NCBI RefSeq assembly: GCF_001513955.1
Contig: NZ_KQ948149.1
Location: forward strand, 654,227-718,226
Direction: 5' to 3'
Length of the DNA: 64,000 bases
Source: Streptomyces pseudovenezuelae
GTDB taxonomy: Bacteria; Actinomycetota; Actinomycetes; Streptomycetales; Streptomycetaceae
Shown: positions 53,706-60,580 of the stretch, in pieces
Numbering within the stretch: the first letter of the stretch is position 1
How the letters are laid out: every line of letters starts with the position of its first letter
Notes under the pieces: generated by a model
What the model was told of the DNA's origin: nothing
Database searches by the model: none
The model's input: only the letters and a program-made list of their open reading frames with translations
Translations under genes and position numbers: made by a program

Positions 53706-54255
53706 ATCAGTTCCCGGCGGCGCTCAGGCGCCCCGCAGCAGGCCGGTACGGGCACGCCGGTCGCGCGGTCGCTGGTCGGCGCCGGGGTCGAGGGGACGGA
53801 CGTACCGGTGGCACCGGGCGGCTCGCGAGGTGTCACGCACGAGCACGTCGACGGTGACCGTGCGCCCTTACGCGCGCCGCTCGCCCCGGATCACGTACGT
53901 TCGTGACGCGGTCGCGGGACTGTCCGGCCGGGAAGCCGATCCGCCGGCACGCGGCGTCCTCGCGTGTGCTCACCCGTTGCCCACCCGTGCCGTCCAGGTT
54001 CCGTTCGCCCCCGGGCGCCTCGGCCTGCTCCCAGATCAACCCCTCAGGACAGCGGTGTCGGGCCGCGTCCCGAGGGCACGCGCCGCCGAGCCTCCGTCCG
54101 CACGCGCCCTCTTCGCCGACGATCAGTTCAGCAGCGTCGCGAGAGGCGCTGTTCGAGGAACGCGAAGGGGGAGTCACTGATCTGTGGATGCTCGGTATGC
54201 AGAAGGATCTGGGTGAGCATGACGGTTCTTTCAAGCAATCGGCCGGGACACCTCA
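53706..54255. other. Intergenic region, no convincing gene
   Basis: About 550 bp between the NUDIX promoter and the terminator of the permease operon. Open frames exist on both strands but none has normal codon bias or a start signal. One short reverse frame, 54128-54220 (30 residues, opening MLTQILLHTEHPQISDSPFA), reads plausibly but has no ribosome-binding site and no recognised homology; it could be a gene fragment. Confidence 0.5.
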
Positions 54256-54294
54256 GGGCGGGCGCTGTCGGCTGTGTGCCGGAAGAGCCCGCCC
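54256..54294 (-). terminator. Terminator of the amidase-nitrilase-permease operon
   Basis: GGGCGGGC (54256-54263) pairs with GCCCGCCC (54287-54294), and inside it CGGC/GCCG forms a second small stem. It begins 9 bp beyond the permease stop codon on the reverse strand. Confidence 0.65.
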
Positions 54295-54302
54295 CGTGGC
54301 GT

Positions 54303-55574
54303 TCAGGACGTGAATCCAGGGAGGAAGCCCAGCACGGGAACGATGGCCAGGCTGCATACGGCCATGGAGATCACGTTGCCGATGAAGGGGTGGAAGTCGT
54401 CCGGGAGCCGCTTGGAGATCCATGCCGCCAGCGGTGGGGCCGTGAGCGCCCCGAGCACCGCGCCGACGATCACGACGGGCACGGTGGGGCCGTAGGTCAG
54501 GACGACCGCCGGTGCCACCGAGACGACGGGGACGAAGGTGGGATACCAGCCGGTGGCAGCCCATCGGCGCTGGTAGAGCAGTACGCCGATGGTCGCGGTC
54601 AGGAACTGTGCGCTGAGGACCGCAGGGAGGAGGCCGGTCCCGTAGACGGGGCTGAGTGGGTTGAGAAGATCGGTGAGGACAGTGCCGCCGATGAGGCCGA
54701 TGGTGGCGATCTCGTTGCCGTAGAACTGTGGTTCGGTGAAGTCGGCGAGGACGCGGCGCACCACCCAGAGCGGGCCCTGTCGCATCGGAGCCGAGGCTTC
54801 CTCGTCGGCGGCGGTGGCATCTTCCTGTCCCGTGTGGTCGGGAGTGCCGGAGGCCACCGGGCGTTGCATCCACGGGAGGTATCGGCACAGGAGGAAGGCG
54901 ATGAGGGCGCCTGCCCACATGCCGGTCACGTTCCCGATGACCGAGGGGAGGTCGAGGGGTACGCAGATGTAGTGGACGACGAGCAGAGCGATGGGGGTCG
55001 TCAGGGCTGCGCCGAGCACCGCCCCGGTCGCGGCGACGGTCCAGCCTGCTCCGTAGACGAGCACCACCGCCGGAGGCACCGAGACGAACGGCACGAAGGT
55101 GGGCTGCCAGGCTCCGGTGGCAGGCAGCGTCCAGCCCCAGGCCAGGTCGGAGAGCAGCAGGCCGAGCAGGGCGGAGGCGAGGATCCAGGGCCACAGGCCG
55201 GTGCCGTAGCTGATGGGGAATCCCGCCCAGCGCCTGCCCCGTTTCCAGGCGACGTGTGCGGCCCAGCCGCCGGCCAGCATGCCCAGGCCGCCGATACCGC
55301 TCTTGTAGAACTGCGCTTCCGTGGTGTCGCCGATCCACCAGTGCAGGAAGTCTGCGACGTGTGTGTAGGCCCCCGCCTGCCAGGCGGTGTAGTCGGGCAG
55401 CCAGTGGGGGAGCGCGCCCGTGTACCGGTCGAGGAGCCAGGCCGCCGAGGCCGTCATCGCCACGAGGGCGATCCCGGCGAGGATCCGAGCGACACCGGGG
55501 GAGGCGGCGAGCCTCCCCATCGGGGCCCGCCCCGTCGGGGCTGTGGACGGTTCGAGGTCGGTGGAGGAAGTCAT
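54303..55574 (-). CDS. Unrecognised polytopic membrane protein with internal duplication (candidate amide/nitrile permease)
   Basis: A 423-residue integral membrane protein with about ten hydrophobic helices, of a family I do not recognise. It is built from two repeated halves. Half 1 has AQFYKSGIGGLG (87-98), PTFVPFVSVPPAVVLVYG (158-175) and VIGNVTGM (212-219). Half 2 has PQFYGNEIATIG (282-293), PTFVPVVSVAPAVVLTYG (345-362) and FIGNVISM (397-404). Order and spacing are nearly equal. The linker (about 238-266) is acidic and cytoplasmic-looking. Start ATG 55574 follows GAGGAG. It is the last gene of an operon with an amidase and a nitrilase, 11 bp after the latter, so import of an amide, nitrile or released acid is the natural guess. 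Confidence 0.75.
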   Translation of the reverse strand: MTSSTDLEPSTAPTGRAPMGRLAASPGVARILAGIALVAMTASAAWLLDRYTGALPHWLPDYTAWQAGAYTHVADFLHWWIGDTTEAQFYKSGIGGLGMLAGGWAAHVAWKRGRRWAGFPISYGTGLWPWILASALLGLLLSDLAWGWTLPATGAWQPTFVPFVSVPPAVVLVYGAGWTVAATGAVLGAALTTPIALLVVHYICVPLDLPSVIGNVTGMWAGALIAFLLCRYLPWMQRPVASGTPDHTGQEDATAADEEASAPMRQGPLWVVRRVLADFTEPQFYGNEIATIGLIGGTVLTDLLNPLSPVYGTGLLPAVLSAQFLTATIGVLLYQRRWAATGWYPTFVPVVSVAPAVVLTYGPTVPVVIVGAVLGALTAPPLAAWISKRLPDDFHPFIGNVISMAVCSLAIVPVLGFLPGFTS

Positions 55575-55585
55575 GGGGTCGCTCC

Positions 55586-56485
55586 TCAGCGCGGCTGGGC
55601 GTCGCCGCGCCGGTAGCCGAGTCTGTCGTCGTAGAGGTCGGTGCGGCGGTCGCGGGGGAGATCGTTGTGCTGGTTCCAGATCGGCGCCGAGCGCGCGGAC
55701 ACGAGGTCCAGGTCGCCGTAGACGATCGTTTCGTCGACCGGTGAGGCGATCGCTCCCACGGGCCAGCCGTTCGTTCCGGTGATGAGTGAGCAGCCGAGGA
55801 ACTTGCCGCCGCGTTCCGTGCCCACGCGGTCGGCCGCGACGAAGAAGACGTTGTTGACATGGGAAGCGGTCATCGTGAGGTAGGCCGCCATGCATTTGCC
55901 GGACTCGTCGAACAGGGGTGGCGGGGTCCAGACCCAGTTGTTCACGCTGCAGATGACGTCCGCGCCCTGGACCGCGAGCAGGCGTGGCACCTCTGGGAAC
56001 CAGATGTCCCAGCACACCAGCAGCCCGATGCGGCCGATCCTGGTGTCGAACACCGGGTAGCCGAGGTCCCCCGGAGTGAAGATCAGTTTCTCGCGGTCCC
56101 ACAGGTGGGTCTTGCGGTACCTGCCGATGAAGCCGTCCGGGCCAATCAGCACGGCGGTGTCGAAGAGTTGCTCACCCGAACGTTCGCTGAGACCGGCCAC
56201 CACGTAGAGCTGACGGCTGTGGGCGAGGTCGGCCCATGCCTGACAGGAAGGGCCGGAGGGTACTTCCTCCGCGTGTGCGTAGGCTTCCTCTCGTGTGCTG
56301 AAGGCGTAGCCCGTGTTGGCGAGTTCGGGCAGGACGATCAGAGTGGCGCCGTTGTCGGCCGCCTCGTTGATCAGGTCGAGCGTCCGGCTCAGGTTCTTCT
56401 CCTTGTTCTGCACCCCCACCTGTGGGTCGAACTGGACGGCGGCGGCGGTGACCGGGCTGGTGGCCGCGGCGGGGCGGTCAGGCAT
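55586..56485 (-). CDS. Nitrilase-superfamily carbon-nitrogen hydrolase
   Basis: A 299-residue amidase/nitrilase-fold enzyme with triad E54 (VLPELANTGY), K125 (GRYRKTHLWD) and C158 (LLVCWDIWFPE). It differs from the two beta-ureidopropionase-type enzymes in this window: the motif is C-W-D-I-W-F-P-E and the central loop is WVWTPPPLFDESGKCM. Aliphatic amides or N-carbamoyl compounds are likely substrates; aromatic nitrilases usually have a different context. AAGGGAG precedes ATG 56485. It lies between the amidase (12 bp) and the permease (11 bp) in one operon repressed by the divergent LacI-type regulator. Confidence 0.88.
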   Translation of the reverse strand: MPDRPAAATSPVTAAAVQFDPQVGVQNKEKNLSRTLDLINEAADNGATLIVLPELANTGYAFSTREEAYAHAEEVPSGPSCQAWADLAHSRQLYVVAGLSERSGEQLFDTAVLIGPDGFIGRYRKTHLWDREKLIFTPGDLGYPVFDTRIGRIGLLVCWDIWFPEVPRLLAVQGADVICSVNNWVWTPPPLFDESGKCMAAYLTMTASHVNNVFFVAADRVGTERGGKFLGCSLITGTNGWPVGAIASPVDETIVYGDLDLVSARSAPIWNQHNDLPRDRRTDLYDDRLGYRRGDAQPR

Positions 56486-56497
56486 GGGGTGCTCCCT

Positions 56498-57997
56498 TCA
56501 GAGCGGGGTGGTTGCGGTGGTGCGGGGGGTACGGGGCACCGGCCCGGTGAGGCCGGGATTCGGGGGGATCGGCAGTCGGCATTCGGCGTGGTGCAGAGCC
56601 GCGGCGGTAGCCAGCAGCAGGTGCTCGCCTCCCGGTGGTGCGACGAGTTGCAGTCCGACCGGTAGGCCGTCGACGAAGCCGGCAGGGGTCGTCAGGGCAG
56701 GGAGTCCCGCGATGCTCCAGGGGCTGGTCAGGGACAGCAAGGCCGTGCGGACATCGACGTTCCCGCCGGCCGCGGGCACCGTCCGGGCTTCCAGGAACGG
56801 GGCTGGTATCGGGACCGTGGGCAGAGCCAGGAGGTCGTAGCGGCGCAGCAGGTCCAGGAGGGAGGCGCGGGCCCGCCGCCGGACGAGCAGCGCCTCGTAG
56901 TAGTCCGCCCGTCCGACACGGGCCGCGTCCCGGAGCCGGGCCAGGACTTCTTCGTCGTACAGGTCGGGCGCCGCGGCCATCCGGTCGGCGTGTACGGAAA
57001 ACGCCTCCGCGCCCTGGATCGTCGAGTAGACGGGAAGGAGCGCGTCGGCGGGCATGGCCACCTCGTCCACCTGCGCCGCGTCCGGCCCCAGGAGATCGAG
57101 GGTCCCGTGCGCCGCGCCGGTCACGGCGCTGTCGGTGGGGAAGAGCGTCTCCGGGTCGATCCATCCGATGCGCAGTCGTGAGGTCATGTGCGTCTGCCTC
57201 GCAGCGCCGGGCCCGCCGGGTCGGGGCCCCACGAGTGCTTCCCACAGCAGTCGGCAGTCGTCGACGGTACGGGCCAGCGCTCCGACCGTGTCGAGGGACG
57301 GCGACAACGGGAAGACGCCGTCGGTGGGGACCGCGTCCTGGGTGGGTTTGAGGCCGACGATCCCGCAGTACGCCGCCGGGATACGCACCGAACCGCCGGT
57401 GTCGGTACCCAGCGCCAGCGGCACGATGCCGGCGGCGACCGCCACCGCGGAGCCACCGCTGGAGCCGCCCGACATGCGCTCGGTGCCGTACGGGTTTCGG
57501 GCGGCCCCGTTCGCCGAACGGTCCCCTGTCGGCCCGTAGGCGAACTCGTGTGTCGTCGTCTTGCCCAGGATGATGGCACCGGCGGAGCGAAGCCTGGCCA
57601 CGCAATCAGCATCCTGCGTGGGCACGTGATCCGCGAAGTGGCGGGAGCCCATGGTGGTGCGCAGGCCCGCGGTGGCCACGTTGTCCTTGATCGCGACGGG
57701 CACGCCGTGCAGAGGTCCTCGGTCGACTCCGTCGGCCAGTTCCCGTGCGGCCCGGTATGCCGAAGCCCGTGCTCCTTCGGTGTCCACGGTCACGAACGCG
57801 CCGAGCTGCGGATCGAGCCTCGCGGCTTCCTGCAGGGCTTGGTCGACCAGGTCCTGCGGGGACATCCGACCGGAGCGCAGCTGCTCGGCCAGCCCACGGA
57901 CCGTGTGCCCGGCGAAGAAGCCGGCACCCTCCGGCGGAGACGTCCGGGGCGTCCGGGTGACTGCTCCGCCGTCAGCGGTCCTGCATCGCGGGTTCAT
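56498..57997 (-). CDS. Amidase (amidase-signature family)
   Basis: A 499-residue amidase-signature enzyme with the Ser-cisSer-Lys triad: K104 in VAIKDNVATAG, the cis-Ser in GGSSGGSAVAVAAG (about 179-180) and nucleophile S203 in GTDTGGSVRIPAAYCG. The GLKPTQDAVPTDGVFPLSPSLDTVG block is standard. Start ATG 57997 is chosen for AGAAGGGGA just upstream; the frame continues to 58039 only through the operator DNA. It is the first gene of the operon. Its pairing with a nitrilase-fold enzyme suggests sequential hydrolysis of a compound with two C-N bonds. Confidence 0.92.
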   Translation of the reverse strand: MNPRCRTADGGAVTRTPRTSPPEGAGFFAGHTVRGLAEQLRSGRMSPQDLVDQALQEAARLDPQLGAFVTVDTEGARASAYRAARELADGVDRGPLHGVPVAIKDNVATAGLRTTMGSRHFADHVPTQDADCVARLRSAGAIILGKTTTHEFAYGPTGDRSANGAARNPYGTERMSGGSSGGSAVAVAAGIVPLALGTDTGGSVRIPAAYCGIVGLKPTQDAVPTDGVFPLSPSLDTVGALARTVDDCRLLWEALVGPRPGGPGAARQTHMTSRLRIGWIDPETLFPTDSAVTGAAHGTLDLLGPDAAQVDEVAMPADALLPVYSTIQGAEAFSVHADRMAAAPDLYDEEVLARLRDAARVGRADYYEALLVRRRARASLLDLLRRYDLLALPTVPIPAPFLEARTVPAAGGNVDVRTALLSLTSPWSIAGLPALTTPAGFVDGLPVGLQLVAPPGGEHLLLATAAALHHAECRLPIPPNPGLTGPVPRTPRTTATTPL

Positions 57998-58011
57998 GTG
58001 TCCCCTTCTGG

Positions 58012-58027
58012 ACCCAATCGATTGGGT
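58012..58027. promoter_or_regulatory. LacI-type operator O1 (amidase side)
   Basis: ACCCAATCGATTGGGT is a perfect 16-bp palindrome with a central CG, the shape of LacI-family operators. It lies 15 bp upstream of the amidase start codon, so bound repressor would block the operon directly. Confidence 0.85.
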
Positions 58028-58043
58028 GGGCAGAGTCATCGTT

Positions 58044-58059
58044 GCCCAATCGATTGGGT
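58044..58059. promoter_or_regulatory. LacI-type operator O2
   Basis: The same palindromic core CCCAATCGATTGGG occurs at 58045-58058. Its centre is 32 bp from O1, about three helical turns, so two dimers could bind the same face of the DNA. Confidence 0.85.
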
Positions 58060-58146
58060 AACTGTGGATCGATCGACTGCGTAACTGGGAGGTGAGGGAG
58101 GGCGAGCTGCGGCCGCCGAAGTTTGAACGAGGTGCGACGAGCGTTC

Positions 58147-58162
58147 ACCCAATCGATTGGGT
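58147..58162. promoter_or_regulatory. LacI-type operator O3 (regulator side)
   Basis: ACCCAATCGATTGGGT is repeated exactly. Its centre is 103 bp from O2. It covers the -35 region of the regulator's own promoter, so autoregulation is expected, and looping to O1/O2 is possible. Confidence 0.85.
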
Positions 58163-58173
58163 GCGTCTGTAGT

Positions 58174-58179
58174 TATGAT
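58174..58179 (+). promoter_or_regulatory. -10 element of the LacI-type regulator gene
   Basis: TATGAT lies 12 bp after O3, with the -35 region inside that operator. It precedes a leader of about 65 nt and GTG 58252. Confidence 0.5.
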
Positions 58180-58251
58180 GAAAGGCGCCGGGCGAGGTGG
58201 TTGTCAATAGTCTTGTGGAAGAACCGGCGCGGAGAGAGGCGGAGCGGCACG

Positions 58252-59304
58252 GTGGGCCAAGGTGAGGGACAGCGCCATGCCACTTTGCGTACGGTGGCGC
58301 AGCTGGCGGGGGTTGATGTGTCCACGGCTTCCCGGGTGCTCAACGGCACCTCGGAGGACGCCAGGAGGGCGGCTTCGCGCGAGAAGGCGGATGAGATCCG
58401 CCGCGTCGCGGAGGAACTGAACTACCGCTCCAATCCTCATGCCGCAAGCCTGCGTACCCGGCGCACCAAGTTGATCGGCGTGATCGTCCCGCGTCTGTCC
58501 GATCTCGTGCTCGCGACGATCTACGAGGGCATCGAGGACGCGGCCACCCGCCTGGGCCTGTCGACGTTCGTCATGAACAGCCATGACGAACCCCGCGAGC
58601 AGAAGGCGCGGACCGAGGTGGCACTCTCCCGTCGTGTGGACGGGCTGATCTTCGGCGACGCCCACATCGACGGCCGCTTCATCGACGAGATCGCCGAACG
58701 CCGGATCCCCTTCGCACTCGTCAACCGGCGAGCGGGCAATCACCCCTCGGTGACCTGCGACGACTATCTTGGCGGCCGACTGGTCGCGGAGCATTTCCTG
58801 GAGCTCGGACACGAACGCGTAGCGGTTATCGCCGGTGAACCGTATGCCAGCACAGGCATCGACCGGACAGCGGGATTCCGCGACCGCTACCGCGAGGCAG
58901 GGATCCGGCTCCCCTCCTCCCGTATCGTCCACTCCCACTTCGACGCCGCCGGTGGCCGCCAGGCGGCGGAACAGCTCCTGCGGGGGCGAACCCGGCCGAC
59001 CGCTGTCTTCGCCGTCAATGACTTCGCCGCGATCGGCGTCCTGGGCACCTTGCGCGACCATGGACTCCGTCCTGGCAAGGATGTGGCGGTGGCCGGCTTC
59101 AACGACACACCACTGGCACGGGAGCTGCCCGTCCCGCTGACCACTGTCCGTTCCCCCATGCACGAGATGGGGGGTCTCGCCGTGGATCTGCTCGTCCGAC
59201 TTCTCGACGGCGAGCAGGTGAAGTCCGAACGACTGGCCCCCGACCTGGTGGTGAGGGCCTCCACCGACCCCGCCAGGCTCTCCCCCGTCGCCACGGACCT
59301 CTGA
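58252..59304 (+). CDS. LacI-family transcriptional repressor
   Basis: A 350-residue LacI/GalR regulator. The N-terminal HTH is residues about 11-33 (TLRTVAQLAGVDVSTASRVLNGT) and the hinge is YRSNPHAASLRTRRTKLIGVIVP; the periplasmic-binding-protein-like effector domain follows (DGLIFGDAHID, LGHERVAVIAGEP, AVNDFAAIGVL, VAGFNDTPLARELPVPLTTVRSP). GTG 58252 is preferred because GGAGAGAGGCGGAG sits upstream and the HTH starts directly after. The HTH is widened by a few residues (EDARRAASREKADEIRRVAEELNY). It is divergent from the amidase operon with three matching operators between them; the effector is probably the amide/nitrile substrate or its product. Confidence 0.93.
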   Translation: MGQGEGQRHATLRTVAQLAGVDVSTASRVLNGTSEDARRAASREKADEIRRVAEELNYRSNPHAASLRTRRTKLIGVIVPRLSDLVLATIYEGIEDAATRLGLSTFVMNSHDEPREQKARTEVALSRRVDGLIFGDAHIDGRFIDEIAERRIPFALVNRRAGNHPSVTCDDYLGGRLVAEHFLELGHERVAVIAGEPYASTGIDRTAGFRDRYREAGIRLPSSRIVHSHFDAAGGRQAAEQLLRGRTRPTAVFAVNDFAAIGVLGTLRDHGLRPGKDVAVAGFNDTPLARELPVPLTTVRSPMHEMGGLAVDLLVRLLDGEQVKSERLAPDLVVRASTDPARLSPVATDL

Positions 59305-59489
59305 GGGTCGGGGCTGGTCCCCGCTGAGCGGCTTACCTGCATCAACGGGCTGAATCACGAGTGCAGGACGCCATGCGACTCGTACCACTCGATATGGCCG
59401 CTCGATTGTTGGCAGGGACGGACATTCATAATCCGGGTCCGCCAGGGCGCCTGTGTGTCGGTGGGTCCTACGAGCGGAGTTGTCCGGGA
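59305..59489. other. Gap after the LacI gene
   Basis: This 185-bp stretch shows no coding frame on either strand and no strong hairpin. GGTCGGGGCTGGTCCCCGCTG just after the LacI stop could form a weak GGGG/CCCC stem. Nothing else was seen. Confidence 0.4.
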
Positions 59490-60215
59490 TCACCGTCCGG
59501 GGTGACCGAGCAGTGCCCCGAGAAGGGTGTTCATCGCGGCGTTGCGTACGACTTCCGGGTTGGTGGGTTTCGGCGCATTCGGCCGGGCGCACAACATGTC
59601 GGTCACCGCGACGATCAACGAAGCGGGGTGCACACAGAAAAGGACCGTCTTCGCGACCCCCGCAGCAACACCACCCCTTGTTGCAGTTCCAACGGCCGCA
59701 CTCCTCGCGAGACCCGTCACGACGTCTCCCCGCAGGAAGTCGTCAGCGACTTGCCCATAGGCGATGCCCTCAGCGAGGTCCATCGTCCGGTGTTCGTCCG
59801 GTTGGTGCCTCCCTGCGCCGAATGGAGCACCGTCCGTCGGTGGGTTGTAGTGGTTCGTCGGGTTGCGGAGCCGATCGCCCGGGGCCTCAGCCGGCGGAGG
59901 ATCGGGCTTCTTCACGAAGGGACCGGGCTCCATCACGAGCCCTCCGGTGGGATCGCAGACCCACCTGCGGCGCCCGGACTTGGTCCGCTGTGGACCAGCC
60001 CCGGTCGCGAAGGCCGCCTCGGGGCCGCCGGCCTCTGTTACGAATCGCCCGGTGGGATCGCAGACCCACCTGCGGCGCCCGGACTTGGTCCGCTGAGGAC
60101 CAGCCCCGTTCACGAAGGCCGCCGCGGGGCCGGCCTCTGTTACGAATCGCCCGGTGGGATCGCAGACCCACCTGCGGCGCCCGGACTCGGTCCGCTGAGG
60201 ACCAGCCCCGTTCAC
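59490..60215 (-). CDS. Repeat-containing hypothetical protein with C-terminal hydrophobic region
   Basis: A 241-residue reverse-strand frame. The first 110 residues are three repeats of 34-35 residues (form GAGPQRTKSGRRRWVCDPTG-FVTEAG), each with a W-V-C-D-P-T-G core and a conserved Cys. The second part has MDLAEGIAYGQVADDFLRGDVVTGLARSAAVGTATRGGVAAGVAKTVLFCVHPASLIVAVTDMLCARP, which resembles a membrane-active or membrane-inserted helical segment. GTG 60215 overlaps the stop of a 19-residue upstream frame (GTGA). Third positions are G/C-rich as in genuine genes. I do not recognise a family; small secreted or toxin-like products are possible, and non-coding repeats cannot be excluded. Confidence 0.45.
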   Translation of the reverse strand: MNGAGPQRTESGRRRWVCDPTGRFVTEAGPAAAFVNGAGPQRTKSGRRRWVCDPTGRFVTEAGGPEAAFATGAGPQRTKSGRRRWVCDPTGGLVMEPGPFVKKPDPPPAEAPGDRLRNPTNHYNPPTDGAPFGAGRHQPDEHRTMDLAEGIAYGQVADDFLRGDVVTGLARSAAVGTATRGGVAAGVAKTVLFCVHPASLIVAVTDMLCARPNAPKPTNPEVVRNAAMNTLLGALLGHPGR

Positions 60216-60218
60216 GAA
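59944..60218. repeat. Direct tandem repeat, units of 105 and 102 bp plus a partial third
   Basis: Units begin at 59944, 60049 and 60151 and share long near-identical stretches (CGGTGGGATCGCAGACCC, GGCGCCCGGACT, TCCGCTG-GGACCAGCCCC). Spacings of 105 and 102 bp are multiples of three, so the repeats keep frame in the reverse-strand ORF. They correspond to its 35- and 34-residue repeats. Confidence 0.85.
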
Positions 60219-60271
60219 CCCCTCACAGGTTCGTATTCGACCTTCGTGCGGGTTTTCGCGATCACGGCCAC
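60212..60271 (-). CDS. Short leader ORF coupled to the repeat ORF
   Basis: A 19-residue reverse-strand frame, GTG 60271 to TGA at 60214-60212, reading MAVIAKTRTKVEYEPVRGS. GCAGGGG lies upstream at a good distance. Its stop codon overlaps the GTG of the repeat ORF (GTGA), so it may be a translational leader for it. GTG 60265 is an alternative start. Being so short it is provisional. Confidence 0.3.
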   Translation of the reverse strand: MAVIAKTRTKVEYEPVRGS

Positions 60272-60580
60272 CCCTGCAGCTAGTCGCTACTCACATAAAC
60301 CGTACTGCCGCTTTGAGTGTTCGTCAGGGTCCACCGGACGAGCGAAGTACAGGGCCCGACGCCGACGCTCGAACCTGGCGCGACCCGACAGCACCGGATC
60401 AGATCTGCGGACCGGGATGAAACAACGGGAGAAAACGACCTCCTACTCCCCAGGGAGTAACCCGCAACCGCCGTCGCCCCTGGCAGTACGCGTCACCTCG
60501 CCCTCCCGCCCGACGAAAGCCGTGGTTCTGACCGGAAGTCTGGGGACGGAAGCAGACGTCACCCGGAGGGAGATCGGTCA
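60272..60580. other. Intergenic region upstream of the MMPL transporter
   Basis: A 309-bp region without a gene on either strand. It contains the inverted repeat TACTCCC-CA-GGGAGTA at 60444-60459 (listed separately) and a probable ribosome-binding site for the next gene (CGGAGGGAGA at about 60562-60571). Confidence 0.5.
60444..60459. promoter_or_regulatory. Inverted repeat upstream of the MMPL transporter
   Basis: TACTCCCCAGGGAGTA is a 7+2+7 inverted repeat centred about 130 bp before the transporter start. Dyads of this shape often bind dimeric repressors or response regulators. No regulator gene is adjacent in the window except the truncated histidine kinase downstream. Confidence 0.4.

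Noticed and set aside
54128..54220. 30-residue reverse frame beginning MLTQILLHTEH
   Set aside because: Plausible codons but no ribosome-binding site, no homology known to me and it lies beyond a terminator. Kept only as a note.
58020..58100. Additional half-matching copies of the LacI operator, for example GATCGATCGA at about 58067
   Set aside because: The core ATCGAT matches but the flanking CCC/GGG arms are missing, so only three full sites are called.
59944..60218. Tandem repeats taken as a CRISPR array
   Set aside because: Repeat units exceed 100 bp, have no distinct spacers and lie in a reading frame; no cas genes are present anywhere in the window.
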